Assembly (NCBI GenBank): GCA_045587785.1
Contig: JAZNDA010000132.1
Location: 1-7,305 of the forward strand
Direction: 5' to 3'
Origin: RGIG8775 sp045587785
GTDB taxonomy: Bacteria; Bacillota; Clostridia; Oscillospirales; CAG-272
Length of the DNA stretch: 7,305 bases
Shown here: one piece after another, positions 1 through 5,620 of the stretch
Numbering within the stretch: position 1 is the first letter of the stretch
Layout of the letters: every line of letters begins with the position of its first letter
Made by a program: the position numbers and the translations under genes
The notes under the pieces: model-generated
Told to the model about the DNA's origin: nothing
Database searches by the model: none
Seen by the model: only the letters and a program-made list of their open reading frames with translations

Positions 1-579
1 GCTTTCAGCTCTACCAAGCAATCTTACCAATGCCGTTATGTAATACGGCCCCATATCAAAGAGTGGTCCTCCGCCAATATCGTAATAAAATTCTGGAGAG
101 GGATGCCATGTTTCGTGACCGTGACAAAGCATATATGCTCCTGCAGCAACAGGTTTCCCGATCTTTCCCTCATTAATCAGTTTCTCGCAAGTTTGTATGC
201 CAGCTCCGAGAAAAGTATCCGGCGCGCAACCGAGATATAATGCTTTTTCCGCGGCAAGTTCTACCAACTCTTTTCCCTCGGAATAATGAAGCGCAAGCGG
301 TTTTTCAACGTATACGTGTTTGCCCGCCATTAGCGCTTTTTTTGTTATGGAGTAATGACTTTTGGGCGTAGTTATATTCAAAATAAGGTCGATATCCTTG
401 CACTCAAGCATCTCGTCCAAAGTCATAACATAGGGAATTGCATATTTTTCTTTTTTTGCCAAAGCCTTTTGCTCATCAAGATCAGTACAGGCTAAAACCT
501 CTGTGTTGTTAAAAACAGAAGTAAGGTTTTTAAAATAAATATCACTGATATTTCCACAGCCAACAACACCGATTTTCAT
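1..579 (-). CDS. Gfo/Idh/MocA-family oxidoreductase, C-terminal part beyond the window
   Basis: Predicted NAD(P)-dependent dehydrogenase of the Gfo/Idh/MocA family, cytoplasmic, usually acting on sugars, inositols or their derivatives; the substrate cannot be read here. I translated 193 codons from the ATG at 579 down to position 1 with no stop, so the C-terminal half of a family usually 320-390 residues long is missing. Residues 4-12 (GVVGCGNIS) form the Rossmann dinucleotide-binding turn. Residues 92-94 are the family EKP motif with its catalytic-region lysine. Residues 169-180 (GGGPLFDMGPYY) match the conserved start of the substrate-binding domain. The start is fixed by AGGAGG at 585-590, which begins directly after the stop codon of the ThuA-like gene. 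The 11-bp gap implies one operon with translational coupling. Family call is firm; substrate unknown. Confidence 0.93.
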   Translation of the reverse strand, partial: MKIGVVGCGNISDIYFKNLTSVFNNTEVLACTDLDEQKALAKKEKYAIPYVMTLDEMLECKDIDLILNITTPKSHYSITKKALMAGKHVYVEKPLALHYSEGKELVELAAEKALYLGCAPDTFLGAGIQTCEKLINEGKIGKPVAAGAYMLCHGHETWHPSPEFYYDIGGGPLFDMGPYYITALVRLLGRAES

Positions 580-590
580 AACAGCCTCCT

Positions 591-1244
591 TTATCGTGCC
601 GCAAAGAGAAATCCTCGACGCATAAGCTCCTTCGCCTCGGGGATATTCTTGAAGATTTCGCTAGTGTGTCCAAGGGAATTATAGAAAACACGCCCTTTTC
701 CCCATTGCTTTGTATAAACAACCGGAACCGTTACCTCACCGTTCGCCCCATACGGCTCGTCGTTTGCGAAAAATTTAGTGTTTGCAAGCACGTTCACAGC
801 AGGGTCTACATGGATATAATATTGCTCGCTTGTTACTTCAAAATCCTTTATTCCGTCGGTAATAGAGCTTTTTTCCGAATCGATGACGTGTACCGTATAC
901 GTTACGTTATTATTCCCGGGATGTGCAACCCATTGAGAACCCGTCATAAACTGCCATTCCGTATTCTCTCTAAATGCATCGCACATTCCCCCGTGGCATC
1001 CGGCAATTCCTGTGCCTGCGGAGACTGCATTACAGACATTCTTTTCCGCTTGACTGCTTAATTTTCCCATAGTCCAAACGGGAACTATCAGGTCATAAGA
1101 GGTAAGCTCTTCAAGAAAAGAATCTAAGGAATCGGACATTCTCACCTCAAATCCTTCCTCCTTCAACATCTCGGAAAACAAATCCGCTACTCCTTTAGGA
1201 TCATGCCCGTCCCAGCCGCCATACACAATTAATGCTTTTTTCAT
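591..1244 (-). CDS. ThuA-like domain protein (trehalose-utilisation family)
   Basis: A 217-residue cytoplasmic protein of the ThuA-like family (class I glutamine-amidotransferase-like fold). In rhizobia ThuA acts with an oxidoreductase, ThuB, in trehalose and related disaccharide use; in most bacteria the exact reaction is not established. Visible signatures are the N-terminal strand and turn ALIVYGGWDGHDP (residues 4-16), AGCHGGMCDAF (81-91), the WQFMTGSQWVAHPG segment (97-110), EQYYIHVDP (140-148) and the C-terminal VVYTKQWGKGRVFYNSLGH (175-193). Length fits the family. I chose the ATG at 1244 rather than the in-frame ATG at 1292: AAAGGAG lies at about 1253-1259 in front of it, and the upstream Met lies around the predicted transcription start. 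It is first in an operon with the Gfo/Idh/MocA gene, matching the ThuA/ThuB-type pairing. No trehalose specificity can be claimed. Confidence 0.92.
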   Translation of the reverse strand: MKKALIVYGGWDGHDPKGVADLFSEMLKEEGFEVRMSDSLDSFLEELTSYDLIVPVWTMGKLSSQAEKNVCNAVSAGTGIAGCHGGMCDAFRENTEWQFMTGSQWVAHPGNNNVTYTVHVIDSEKSSITDGIKDFEVTSEQYYIHVDPAVNVLANTKFFANDEPYGANGEVTVPVVYTKQWGKGRVFYNSLGHTSEIFKNIPEAKELMRRGFLFAAR

Positions 1245-1295
1245 AATATAATCTCCTTTATTAACGTTTAAAAGACTTGCATCCTTATACATTTG

Positions 1296-1324
1296 ATTAT
1301 ATCACTTTCCAGCTTGACAAGCAA
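1296..1324 (-). promoter_or_regulatory. Promoter of the ThuA-like/oxidoreductase operon
   Basis: On the minus strand TTGCTT (1324-1319) and TATAAT (1301-1296) are 17 bp apart. The -10 box is perfect and the -35 box is weak (3 of 6), as is common where an activator such as an AraC protein helps. The -35 touches the -35 of the divergent promoter. Predicted transcription start is near 1289, leaving a leader of about 45 nt. Confidence 0.66.
1312..1322. promoter_or_regulatory. Palindrome over the paired -35 boxes, candidate operator
   Basis: GCTTG-A-CAAGC is a perfect 5-bp inverted repeat around one base, lying across both -35 boxes of the divergent promoters. A second, non-concentric pair, ATCAC at 1301-1305 and GTGAT at 1326-1330, brackets it. 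The position would let a bound regulator affect both directions. Binding by the adjacent AraC-type protein is inference; AraC proteins often prefer direct repeats. Confidence 0.4.
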
Positions 1325-1342
1325 TGTGATTTTTGGTATAAT
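1314..1342 (+). promoter_or_regulatory. Perfect-consensus sigma-A promoter of the AraC-type gene
   Basis: TTGACA (1314-1319), a 17-bp spacer, then TATAAT (1337-1342). All twelve core bases match consensus. Transcription would start near 1349, some 30 nt before the ATG. Such strength for a regulator suggests that it is normally held down, perhaps by its own product. Confidence 0.85.
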
Positions 1343-1378
1343 ATAAGAAAAAATTAGTCTTTTTGACGGAGAACTGAA

Positions 1379-2125
1379 ATGTTTTTTGAATCGATACATT
1401 CCGAAAAGCAATCTGAATTCCATTATCATTTCGGGGATAGCTTAGATTTTCCGCTTCATATACACAGATCATTTGAATTTTTTTCACAGCTTCAAGGAAA
1501 AACCTTAGTTGTAATTGATGGGAAAGAATATGAATTGAAAGAAGGAGAGGCGGTGCTTATCTTTCCATTCCAAACTCATTCCTATAAAACAATAACCAAA
1601 GGGAAACACGCAATTAGCATCTTTTCAAGTGATATGGTTATGGAATATTCAAAAAGCAAAGTCAATCTACTTCCCGTGAGCAACTTGTTTTTATACAACG
1701 CTCCCGAAACGGTTTCGGATAACCCCTATCTTCAAAAGGCGTTGACATATGACATCTGTGGAAATTTTGACATAGGAAGGTCTTATAAAAACCGCGAAAA
1801 AGATGTTTTTCATGAGTGGATTATGCGCATTTTAATCTACGCGGAGGAAAATTATAAAAGCTCTTGCTTATTAGAAGATGCTGCCTCCGCAATAGGATAC
1901 GATTATGCTTATATATCGAAGAAATTCAAGAGTGCCATCGGAATTTCATTTCGAAAATACGTAAATACACTTCGTATTATCTTAGCCAAGCAACTTTTAC
2001 TAAATGAAACAAAAACCATAACTGAAATTGCGAGTGAGTGTGGATTTAATTCTTTACGGGCTTTTAATATTGAATTTAAAAAGGCAGAGGGAATCACACC
2101 GACGGAATATAAACGAAAATCGTAA
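1379..2125 (+). CDS. AraC-family transcriptional regulator with N-terminal cupin
   Basis: A 248-residue DNA-binding regulator. Residues 15-80 form a cupin-type sensor: HYHFGD, HIHRSFEFF (27-35, histidines 27 and 29), DGKEYELKEGEAVLIFP (47-63) and QTHSYK (65-70), the usual AraC_binding pattern. Residues 163-184 form the first helix-turn-helix (LLEDAASAIGYDYAYISKKFKS). Residues 213-235 form the second (TITEIASECGFNSLRAFNIEFKK), ending in the family hallmark GITPTEYKR (238-246). Length is a little short for the family (commonly 270-300) but both domains look complete. The ATG at 1379 has GGAGA at 1368-1372. The divergent arrangement with the ThuA-like/oxidoreductase operon makes that operon the likely target and a sugar-like compound the likely ligand; neither is shown directly. 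Confidence 0.95.
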   Translation: MFFESIHSEKQSEFHYHFGDSLDFPLHIHRSFEFFSQLQGKTLVVIDGKEYELKEGEAVLIFPFQTHSYKTITKGKHAISIFSSDMVMEYSKSKVNLLPVSNLFLYNAPETVSDNPYLQKALTYDICGNFDIGRSYKNREKDVFHEWIMRILIYAEENYKSSCLLEDAASAIGYDYAYISKKFKSAIGISFRKYVNTLRIILAKQLLLNETKTITEIASECGFNSLRAFNIEFKKAEGITPTEYKRKS

Positions 2126-2203
2126 ATCAAAAGGGTATACTCTACTAATTTCATTTAAGGTAACTTCGTTGTAGGCTTCATTGTATCTTCTTATTTTTGG
2201 CAT

Positions 2204-2235
2204 AAAAAAAGCACAGAGCTTTTCTTTCTCTGTGC
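2204..2235 (-). terminator. Rho-independent terminator, minus direction
   Basis: GCACAGAG (2211-2218) pairs with CTCTGTGC (2228-2235), an 8-bp stem with a 9-nt loop. On the minus strand it is followed by seven T (2210-2204). It would end transcripts coming from the DUF4304-like gene side. On the plus strand no T-run follows, so it is a poor terminator for the AraC-type gene. Confidence 0.7.
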
Positions 2236-2347
2236 TGTGTGTGGTGGGCGGTTTTTGTTCTTACGTGAGTTCAAATCATTTCAGTATTGGAAAATACCCA
2301 TTTTTCATCTACAAAATCGAACTGAAAAATTTCGCCCGAAAAAAGCA

Positions 2348-2375
2348 AAAAAGCCTTGAAAAATCAAGGCTTTTT
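2348..2375. terminator. Bidirectional terminator
   Basis: GCCTTGA (2353-2359) pairs with TCAAGGC (2364-2370) around an AAAA loop. An A-run (2347-2352) precedes it and TTTTT (2371-2375) follows, so the hairpin plus T-run works in both directions. It fits the converging ends of the AraC-type and DUF4304-like genes. Confidence 0.8.
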
Positions 2376-2377
2376 GC

Positions 2378-2398
2378 GGCGATATCTTTTTTATCGCC
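2378..2398. other. Second hairpin next to the bidirectional terminator
   Basis: GGCGATA (2378-2384) pairs with TATCGCC (2392-2398) around a 7-nt, T-rich loop, with CTTTTCTG after it on the plus strand. It starts 3 nt after the previous hairpin. It may be a back-up terminator or part of a larger RNA fold. Confidence 0.45.
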
Positions 2399-2557
2399 CT
2401 TTTCTGTGATACCACTACAAAATAGATCCATATACGGCTATCGTACAAAAACAGTCCGTGATTTTTTTCGTGAGGTTACACTTATCCCTTGGCGATGATG
2501 GGCGCAAAAAGTGATCCGAGGTCTGTCGGGCTTTCGCGTCATGCTTGCAAACGAGGT

Positions 2558-3031
2558 CTATGTATTATTTTCTTTGCTATAAACGCTTTCCTTTTTGTGC
2601 GCCTGTTCCTTTAGATACTCTGCCGCTTTTAAAATATCAGGGTGAAGAAAACGATTATAGTATTCCTCTATCGAAAAATCTTTTAATATTTCATCGGTAA
2701 TGTTCCACCAATAATCACAACCTCTGCTCAAATGTCCAAGTCGCATACAACCTGCGTCATATCGTAATGCGAGTTTGGCTGTTTCAAGCGTCAATTTGTC
2801 TTTGTAATATCCGTTCAAATTATAAAGTGCAATACAACCAAGATTAAAGGTGAAAGAATAATCGTCGGGAGAATTAAACATTGACTTTTGCATTTCAAAG
2901 ACGCAACCAACTTTTTTATCAGCGGAATATCGATAAAAGAGAGAACTTTTTCCGCTCCTTTTATAACCGTACGGACTCAAATCTTCGGCTATTCTTGACA
3001 GAATATATTCGTATATTGAGGTCATGTTCAT
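2558..3031 (-). CDS. Small DUF4304-like protein
   Basis: A 157-residue soluble protein, AT-rich, with no signal peptide or membrane segment. It resembles DUF4304 proteins by their pattern: an N-terminal helix followed by 'LSPYGYKRSGKSSLFYR' (18-34), a strand ending in 'FEMQKSMFNS' (45-54), then 'FTFNLGCIALY' (60-70), and a helical C-terminal part with WW at 108-109. The biochemical role of DUF4304 is unknown to me; such genes often sit alone among accessory genes. The ATG at 3031 follows AAAGGTGG (3039-3046); the Met at residue 3 is a less well placed alternative. It is monocistronic, with its own promoter upstream and terminator-like hairpins downstream. The DUF assignment is from pattern memory. 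Confidence 0.8.
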   Translation of the reverse strand: MNMTSIYEYILSRIAEDLSPYGYKRSGKSSLFYRYSADKKVGCVFEMQKSMFNSPDDYSFTFNLGCIALYNLNGYYKDKLTLETAKLALRYDAGCMRLGHLSRGCDYWWNITDEILKDFSIEEYYNRFLHPDILKAAEYLKEQAHKKESVYSKENNT

Positions 3032-3054
3032 AGTTACACCACCTTTCTTCTTTT

Positions 3055-3083
3055 ATTATACCACTATTCCTTGAACATTTCAA
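3055..3083 (-). promoter_or_regulatory. Promoter of the DUF4304-like gene
   Basis: On the minus strand TTGAAA (3083-3078), a 17-bp spacer and TATAAT (3060-3055), with TGG before the -10 box giving an extended -10. Only about 25 bp separate the -10 from the ATG, so the leader is short. Confidence 0.8.
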
Positions 3084-3134
3084 CCGTTTCGAGCCAAATC
3101 GCGCGTGAGGCGATATATTCAAACTAAATGAAGC

Positions 3135-3302
3135 ATCGCCTTACGGCGATATGATGTTTTTCGCTTCGCTCAAAATGATGTTGCTCCACTGCGTTCCGCA
3201 ATGATGCGATGTTTGCCATAAAATGTGGCGAAGCCACGCATCATTAGGCGAAGCCGTCATCATTGGCGGAGCCAACATCATTTGCCGCAGGCAAACATCA
3301 TT
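3135..3302. repeat. Mirrored mini-hairpin array 1 (ATGATG / CATCAT linkers)
   Basis: A run of short stem-loops separated by a fixed linker. Hairpins: ATCGCC/GGCGAT (3135-3150); a decayed one near 3157-3175; TTGC/GCAA ends at 3181-3201; GTGGC-GAA-GCCAC (3225-3237); GGC-GAA-GCC (3247-3255); TTGGC-GGA-GCCAA (3263-3275); TTTGCC-GCA-GGCAAA (3281-3295). Left of about 3222 the linker reads ATGATG (3151, 3176, 3201). Right of it the linker reads CATCAT (3239, 3258, 3276, 3297), its reverse complement. AATGATGCG (3200-3208) pairs with CGCATCATT (3237-3245) at the centre. The whole array is thus a large inverted repeat with side hairpins. It lies between the tRNA-Trp terminator and the DUF4304-like promoter. 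Confidence 0.85.
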
Positions 3303-3303
3303 C

Positions 3304-3343
3304 AAAAAACGCACCTTTGTCTGTAGACAAAAGTGCGTTTTTT
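3304..3343. terminator. Terminator of tRNA-Trp (bidirectional)
   Basis: AAAAAACGCAC (3304-3314) pairs with GTGCGTTTTTT (3333-3343), and inside TTTGTC (3316-3321) pairs with GACAAA (3326-3331) with a single C/A mismatch between and a TGTA loop. On the minus strand the T-run ends at 3304, right after the tRNA. T-runs on both strands allow both directions. Confidence 0.9.
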
Positions 3344-3345
3344 GT

Positions 3346-3421
3346 TGGCAGGGGCAGAAGGACTTGAACCCACGGCACCCAGTTTTGGAGACTGGTGTTC
3401 TACCGACTGAACTATACCCCT
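3346..3421 (-). tRNA. tRNA-Trp (anticodon CCA)
   Basis: A complete 76-nt tRNA read on the minus strand. The acceptor stem AGGGGTA (3421-3415) pairs with TGCCCCT (3356-3350), with one G-T pair. The anticodon stem CCAGT/ACTGG encloses the loop CTCCAAA (3390-3384), so the anticodon is CCA for tryptophan. The D-arm (TAGTTCAGTCGGTAGAACA) and the T-loop (GGTTCAAGTCC) are canonical. The discriminator is G (3349), as expected for bacterial tRNA-Trp, and the 3' CCA (3348-3346) is encoded in the DNA. It is a single-gene unit with its own promoter and terminator. Confidence 0.97.
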
Positions 3422-3458
3422 ATATGAAATTTTCGGTCGATCTCGTACCGACCCGTCT

Positions 3459-3487
3459 ATTATAGCACATTCTTTCGGCTTTTGCAA
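3459..3487 (-). promoter_or_regulatory. Promoter of tRNA-Trp
   Basis: On the minus strand TTGCAA (3487-3482), 17 bp, TATAAT (3464-3459). The predicted start lies about 30 nt before the mature tRNA. The short leader contains a TCGGT/ACCGA inverted pair (3433-3451). Confidence 0.8.
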
Positions 3488-3540
3488 GAGGTTTTTGAAA
3501 ATATTTTTTGGGGAATCAAAAAGTGTGAGGGAATATACAC

Positions 3541-3577
3541 AAAACGGGGCTGTCTCAAATTGTTTTGAGACAGCCCC
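3541..3577 (-). terminator. Terminator of the anchored 605-residue protein gene
   Basis: GGGGCTGTCTCAAA (3546-3559) pairs perfectly with TTTGAGACAGCCCC (3564-3577), a 14-bp stem with a TTGT loop on the plus strand. On the minus strand it is followed by GTTTT, and it starts 12 bp after the stop codon of the gene. Confidence 0.85.
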
Positions 3578-3589
3578 TGCCTTTACAGG

Positions 3590-5407
3590 TTATTTGTTGG
3601 GGTTGACCTTCATCTCGTTGTTTTTGATGATAGCCTGGTAGTATTCCTGCTTTTCATCCGATGTGAGATTATACGTGTATTTGACGGATACCATATGACT
3701 TTTTAGGCTGAGATCCAGCAGGAAGTACATATCCAAATTACTATCGTAAATGTATACGTTCAAAGGGACAAAAGTGGCACTGGAGGAAAGGCCGTTGAGA
3801 TAGTCCACGTATTTCTGTGCATACCAGCTGCCCTTTTTGTATGCCGCATTGGCAGGCACCAAGGCGTTTCCTTCTACGGTGGTAGCAATCAGCTCGGCAT
3901 CAAACAGCGTTTCGGTCAGCTCGTTGATGGGCTTGGCATCGATCCTTCGAAGCAGATTGGTTAGTTCGTCGCTGTCGTCGGCAAAGAGATTGGTAGCATA
4001 CTTGGGAACAAACATATCCTCGTATTCGTTGGGCGTTACGGAAAACGTGAAGATCGGCTCGCTAAGCTTGAAGCTCTTGCTGTCATAGCTTGCGATCTTA
4101 AAGCTGAACAGACCCTTCTTTTTCTCCCATTTTAACGTACCCTTGACGGTGAAATCCTCTTCATTCTTCTCGGAATCGCCCACAAGCTCGTAGTCCGAGG
4201 ATTCCGTATTATGGGAGAGGGTGAAGGTGGCGGTTTCTTCCTTGTCTGTCAGCAGATTCGTGACGGTATCCTTCCATACGTACTCAATGCTGTCGCCGTC
4301 CTTATACTTGCGGTAGGAGCTGACGGTTTCGATTTCGGCGATGACCTTGCCGTCCTTGCCCGTGATCTTTTCGGTGCTGACAGAGTCAATGCCAAGATCG
4401 TTCTTTTTGTAGCTGAAGGAAAGAGTGGTCTCATTCAGCTCGGTTTGCTTTTTGGAATCCGTTAGCTCAGAGCGCACGGACAGTGCGTCCAGTCTGCCGA
4501 AGCGAGTGGTAAAGGAGAGCGCGATCTTGCCCGTGGAGAGATAGTATTTTTGGCGAATGTCGGCAAGCGAGGCGGCCTCGTCATTCTCGTCGTTCTTGTC
4601 GTCCTTCTTCTCTTCACCCATGTCGATGTCGCCGAACTCACCGAGATCGTCATCCTCGTCGTCAGTTACGATGGTTTCGGGATCTAACTCAAGGGAGACG
4701 GAGATGCCTGCCTTTTTCAGCTCCTGCTCGGCGTGGTCGATCAGGGCGACCATGTCGCCCGTGTCCAAGGTATAGGTTCGGGTAAGGCCGATGAACACCA
4801 CCGAGGTTTCCGTGTCGGCCAGCTCCGCTGCCTTTTTGGTGATGCTTTCCATGGCATCCTCAACCGTATAGCCGTCGGAATTGTCTAACCCTTCCAGCGT
4901 TTCGATCAGATCCTCACTGGCCTTTTGCTCCATGGCAAAGGACGAGCCGCTTTCGTGGTAGTATACGGATTTGCGGAAGGCATCGGCCGCCCCCTTGCGG
5001 GGAAGCGTGATGTACGACTCAGGCTCGGCGAGCAGTCCGCCAATGGCCACTGTGTCGGGATTGGTGATCAGGGTTACCTCAACGCTGCTCTTGCCTGCGC
5101 CAAGCGTAACGGCTATTTTGGCGGAGTCATCCTCGTCAAAGCCCGTTGCCTTGGCATCGAAGTCGATGCTTAGATTGGCTTTCAGCTTGGTCAGCTTAGA
5201 GGGAAGGAGCAAGTGTCCCTCGGCATCCATGCCGTCATCCCAAGCCTTTTCCATCTCCGTGAATTGCTTGGGATCGAAGAATAACTGCTTGAAGGATCGC
5301 TTCAGGGGTGATGAAAGCAGGAAGATGGTGGTCAGCGTGGCGGCGGCCAAAATAAGGCAAACGCCTACACAGATCAGCGATATCAGTAACGGTTTTTTGT
5401 TTTTCAT
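3590..5407 (-). CDS. Membrane-anchored extracellular protein of unknown function
   Basis: A 605-residue protein with a short lysine-rich N-terminus (KNKK) and one hydrophobic segment at about residues 7-31. It should be anchored in the membrane with the rest outside. There is no lipobox: Cys13 and Cys17 are preceded by I and V. The body is rich in Ser, Thr, Lys and Asp and reads as alternating beta strands. A very acidic, low-complexity stretch at about 249-277 (D/E/K runs) separates an N-terminal part from a C-terminal part. The segment around 137-174, with YYHESGSSFAME (149-160), recalls uncharacterised exported proteins of gut Clostridia; I cannot assign a family. The ATG at 5407 has AGGAGG five bases upstream. 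It is monocistronic, with a consensus promoter and a strong terminator, and divergent from the GMP synthase gene. No enzymatic motif is visible. Confidence 0.88.
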   Translation of the reverse strand: MKNKKPLLISLICVGVCLILAAATLTTIFLLSSPLKRSFKQLFFDPKQFTEMEKAWDDGMDAEGHLLLPSKLTKLKANLSIDFDAKATGFDEDDSAKIAVTLGAGKSSVEVTLITNPDTVAIGGLLAEPESYITLPRKGAADAFRKSVYYHESGSSFAMEQKASEDLIETLEGLDNSDGYTVEDAMESITKKAAELADTETSVVFIGLTRTYTLDTGDMVALIDHAEQELKKAGISVSLELDPETIVTDDEDDDLGEFGDIDMGEEKKDDKNDENDEAASLADIRQKYYLSTGKIALSFTTRFGRLDALSVRSELTDSKKQTELNETTLSFSYKKNDLGIDSVSTEKITGKDGKVIAEIETVSSYRKYKDGDSIEYVWKDTVTNLLTDKEETATFTLSHNTESSDYELVGDSEKNEEDFTVKGTLKWEKKKGLFSFKIASYDSKSFKLSEPIFTFSVTPNEYEDMFVPKYATNLFADDSDELTNLLRRIDAKPINELTETLFDAELIATTVEGNALVPANAAYKKGSWYAQKYVDYLNGLSSSATFVPLNVYIYDSNLDMYFLLDLSLKSHMVSVKYTYNLTSDEKQEYYQAIIKNNEMKVNPNK

Positions 5408-5439
5408 GCGGTCCTCCTTTGTGAATGGTCAAAGCTTTT

Positions 5440-5465
5440 TTGGTTAAAATTGCAATAAAAACCAA
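5440..5465. promoter_or_regulatory. Concentric palindrome in the leader of the anchored-protein gene
   Basis: TTGGTT (5440-5445) and AACCAA (5460-5465) are centred on exactly the same point (5452.5) as the 8-bp palindrome ATTGCAAT (5449-5456). Twenty of 26 bases are symmetrical. It lies downstream of the predicted start near 5474 and upstream of the ribosome binding site, where a repressor could block elongation. It could also simply fold in the mRNA. Confidence 0.45.
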
Positions 5466-5480
5466 CTTTTTTGCAAATTT

Positions 5481-5509
5481 ATTATAACATATTACTAAAT
5501 GTATGTCAA
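5481..5509 (-). promoter_or_regulatory. Perfect-consensus extended promoter of the anchored-protein gene
   Basis: On the minus strand TTGACA (5509-5504), 17 bp, TATAAT (5486-5481), with TGT directly before the -10 box. All twelve core bases are consensus and the -10 is extended. Predicted leader about 65 nt. Confidence 0.88.
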
Positions 5510-5537
5510 TGCTTTTTTTCAAAGAGTCAGCCAATTA

Positions 5538-5593
5538 CCCCCAAAACGCTGTAAACGGCATGAGATGCCCCCCAAAAAACTGTCAAATCGCAT
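5538..5593. repeat. Two tandem imperfect repeats between the divergent promoters
   Basis: Copy 1 (5538-5561) and copy 2 (5569-5593) both read CCCCCAAAA..CTGT..AAA..GCAT, with few mismatches and one inserted base. They are 31 bp apart, close to three helical turns, so proteins on both would face the same side. They end 27 bp before the -35 box of the GMP synthase promoter. A small hairpin, GGCAT-GAG-ATGCC (5557-5569), lies at the junction. Confidence 0.5.
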
Positions 5594-5620
5594 AAAATCA
5601 AAAAAAATCGAAAAAATATC

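Larger units (their letters stand above)
2126..2557. other. Gene-free interval with stacked hairpins
   Basis: These 432 bases lie between two 3' ends, the AraC-type gene on the plus strand and the DUF4304-like gene on the minus strand. I see no credible gene: the open frame over 2181-2498 has no ribosome binding site and runs through terminator-like hairpins. The interval holds three hairpins listed separately and a region at 2246-2337 closed by GGGCG/CGCCC with an inner TTTCAGT/ACTGAAA pair. Positions 2399-2557 show nothing I recognise; they could be remains of a decayed gene. Confidence 0.5.

Noticed and set aside
666..1061. Open frame of 131 codons on the plus strand
   Set aside because: Lies entirely antisense to the ThuA-like gene, which has clear family motifs.
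1245..1292. Sixteen-residue N-terminal extension of the ThuA-like protein
   Set aside because: The upstream Met codon lies around the predicted transcription start and has no ribosome binding site, while the Met at 1244 has AAAGGAG and begins the family's first strand.
2181..2498. Open frame of 105 codons on the plus strand
   Set aside because: No ribosome binding site, passes through three hairpins, no recognisable domain; better explained as intergenic DNA.
3135..3302. CRISPR array
   Set aside because: The repeated linker is only 6-7 bp, flips orientation, and the 'spacers' are all self-complementary hairpins. No cas genes are seen. The same holds for 6687-6855.
3546..3577. Transposon end
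   Set aside because: The GGGGCTGTCTCAAA inverted repeat is a hairpin with a 4-nt loop placed right after a stop codon and followed by T's; a terminator explains it and no transposase is nearby.
5315..5407. Lipoprotein signal peptide on the anchored protein
   Set aside because: Cys13 and Cys17 lie in the hydrophobic segment but lack a small residue at -1; there is no lipobox, so a plain membrane anchor fits better.
4971..5447. Open frame of 158 codons on the plus strand
   Set aside because: Antisense to the anchored-protein gene, low-complexity Ser/Ala-rich. It would run through that gene's start and promoter, and no ribosome binding site is seen.
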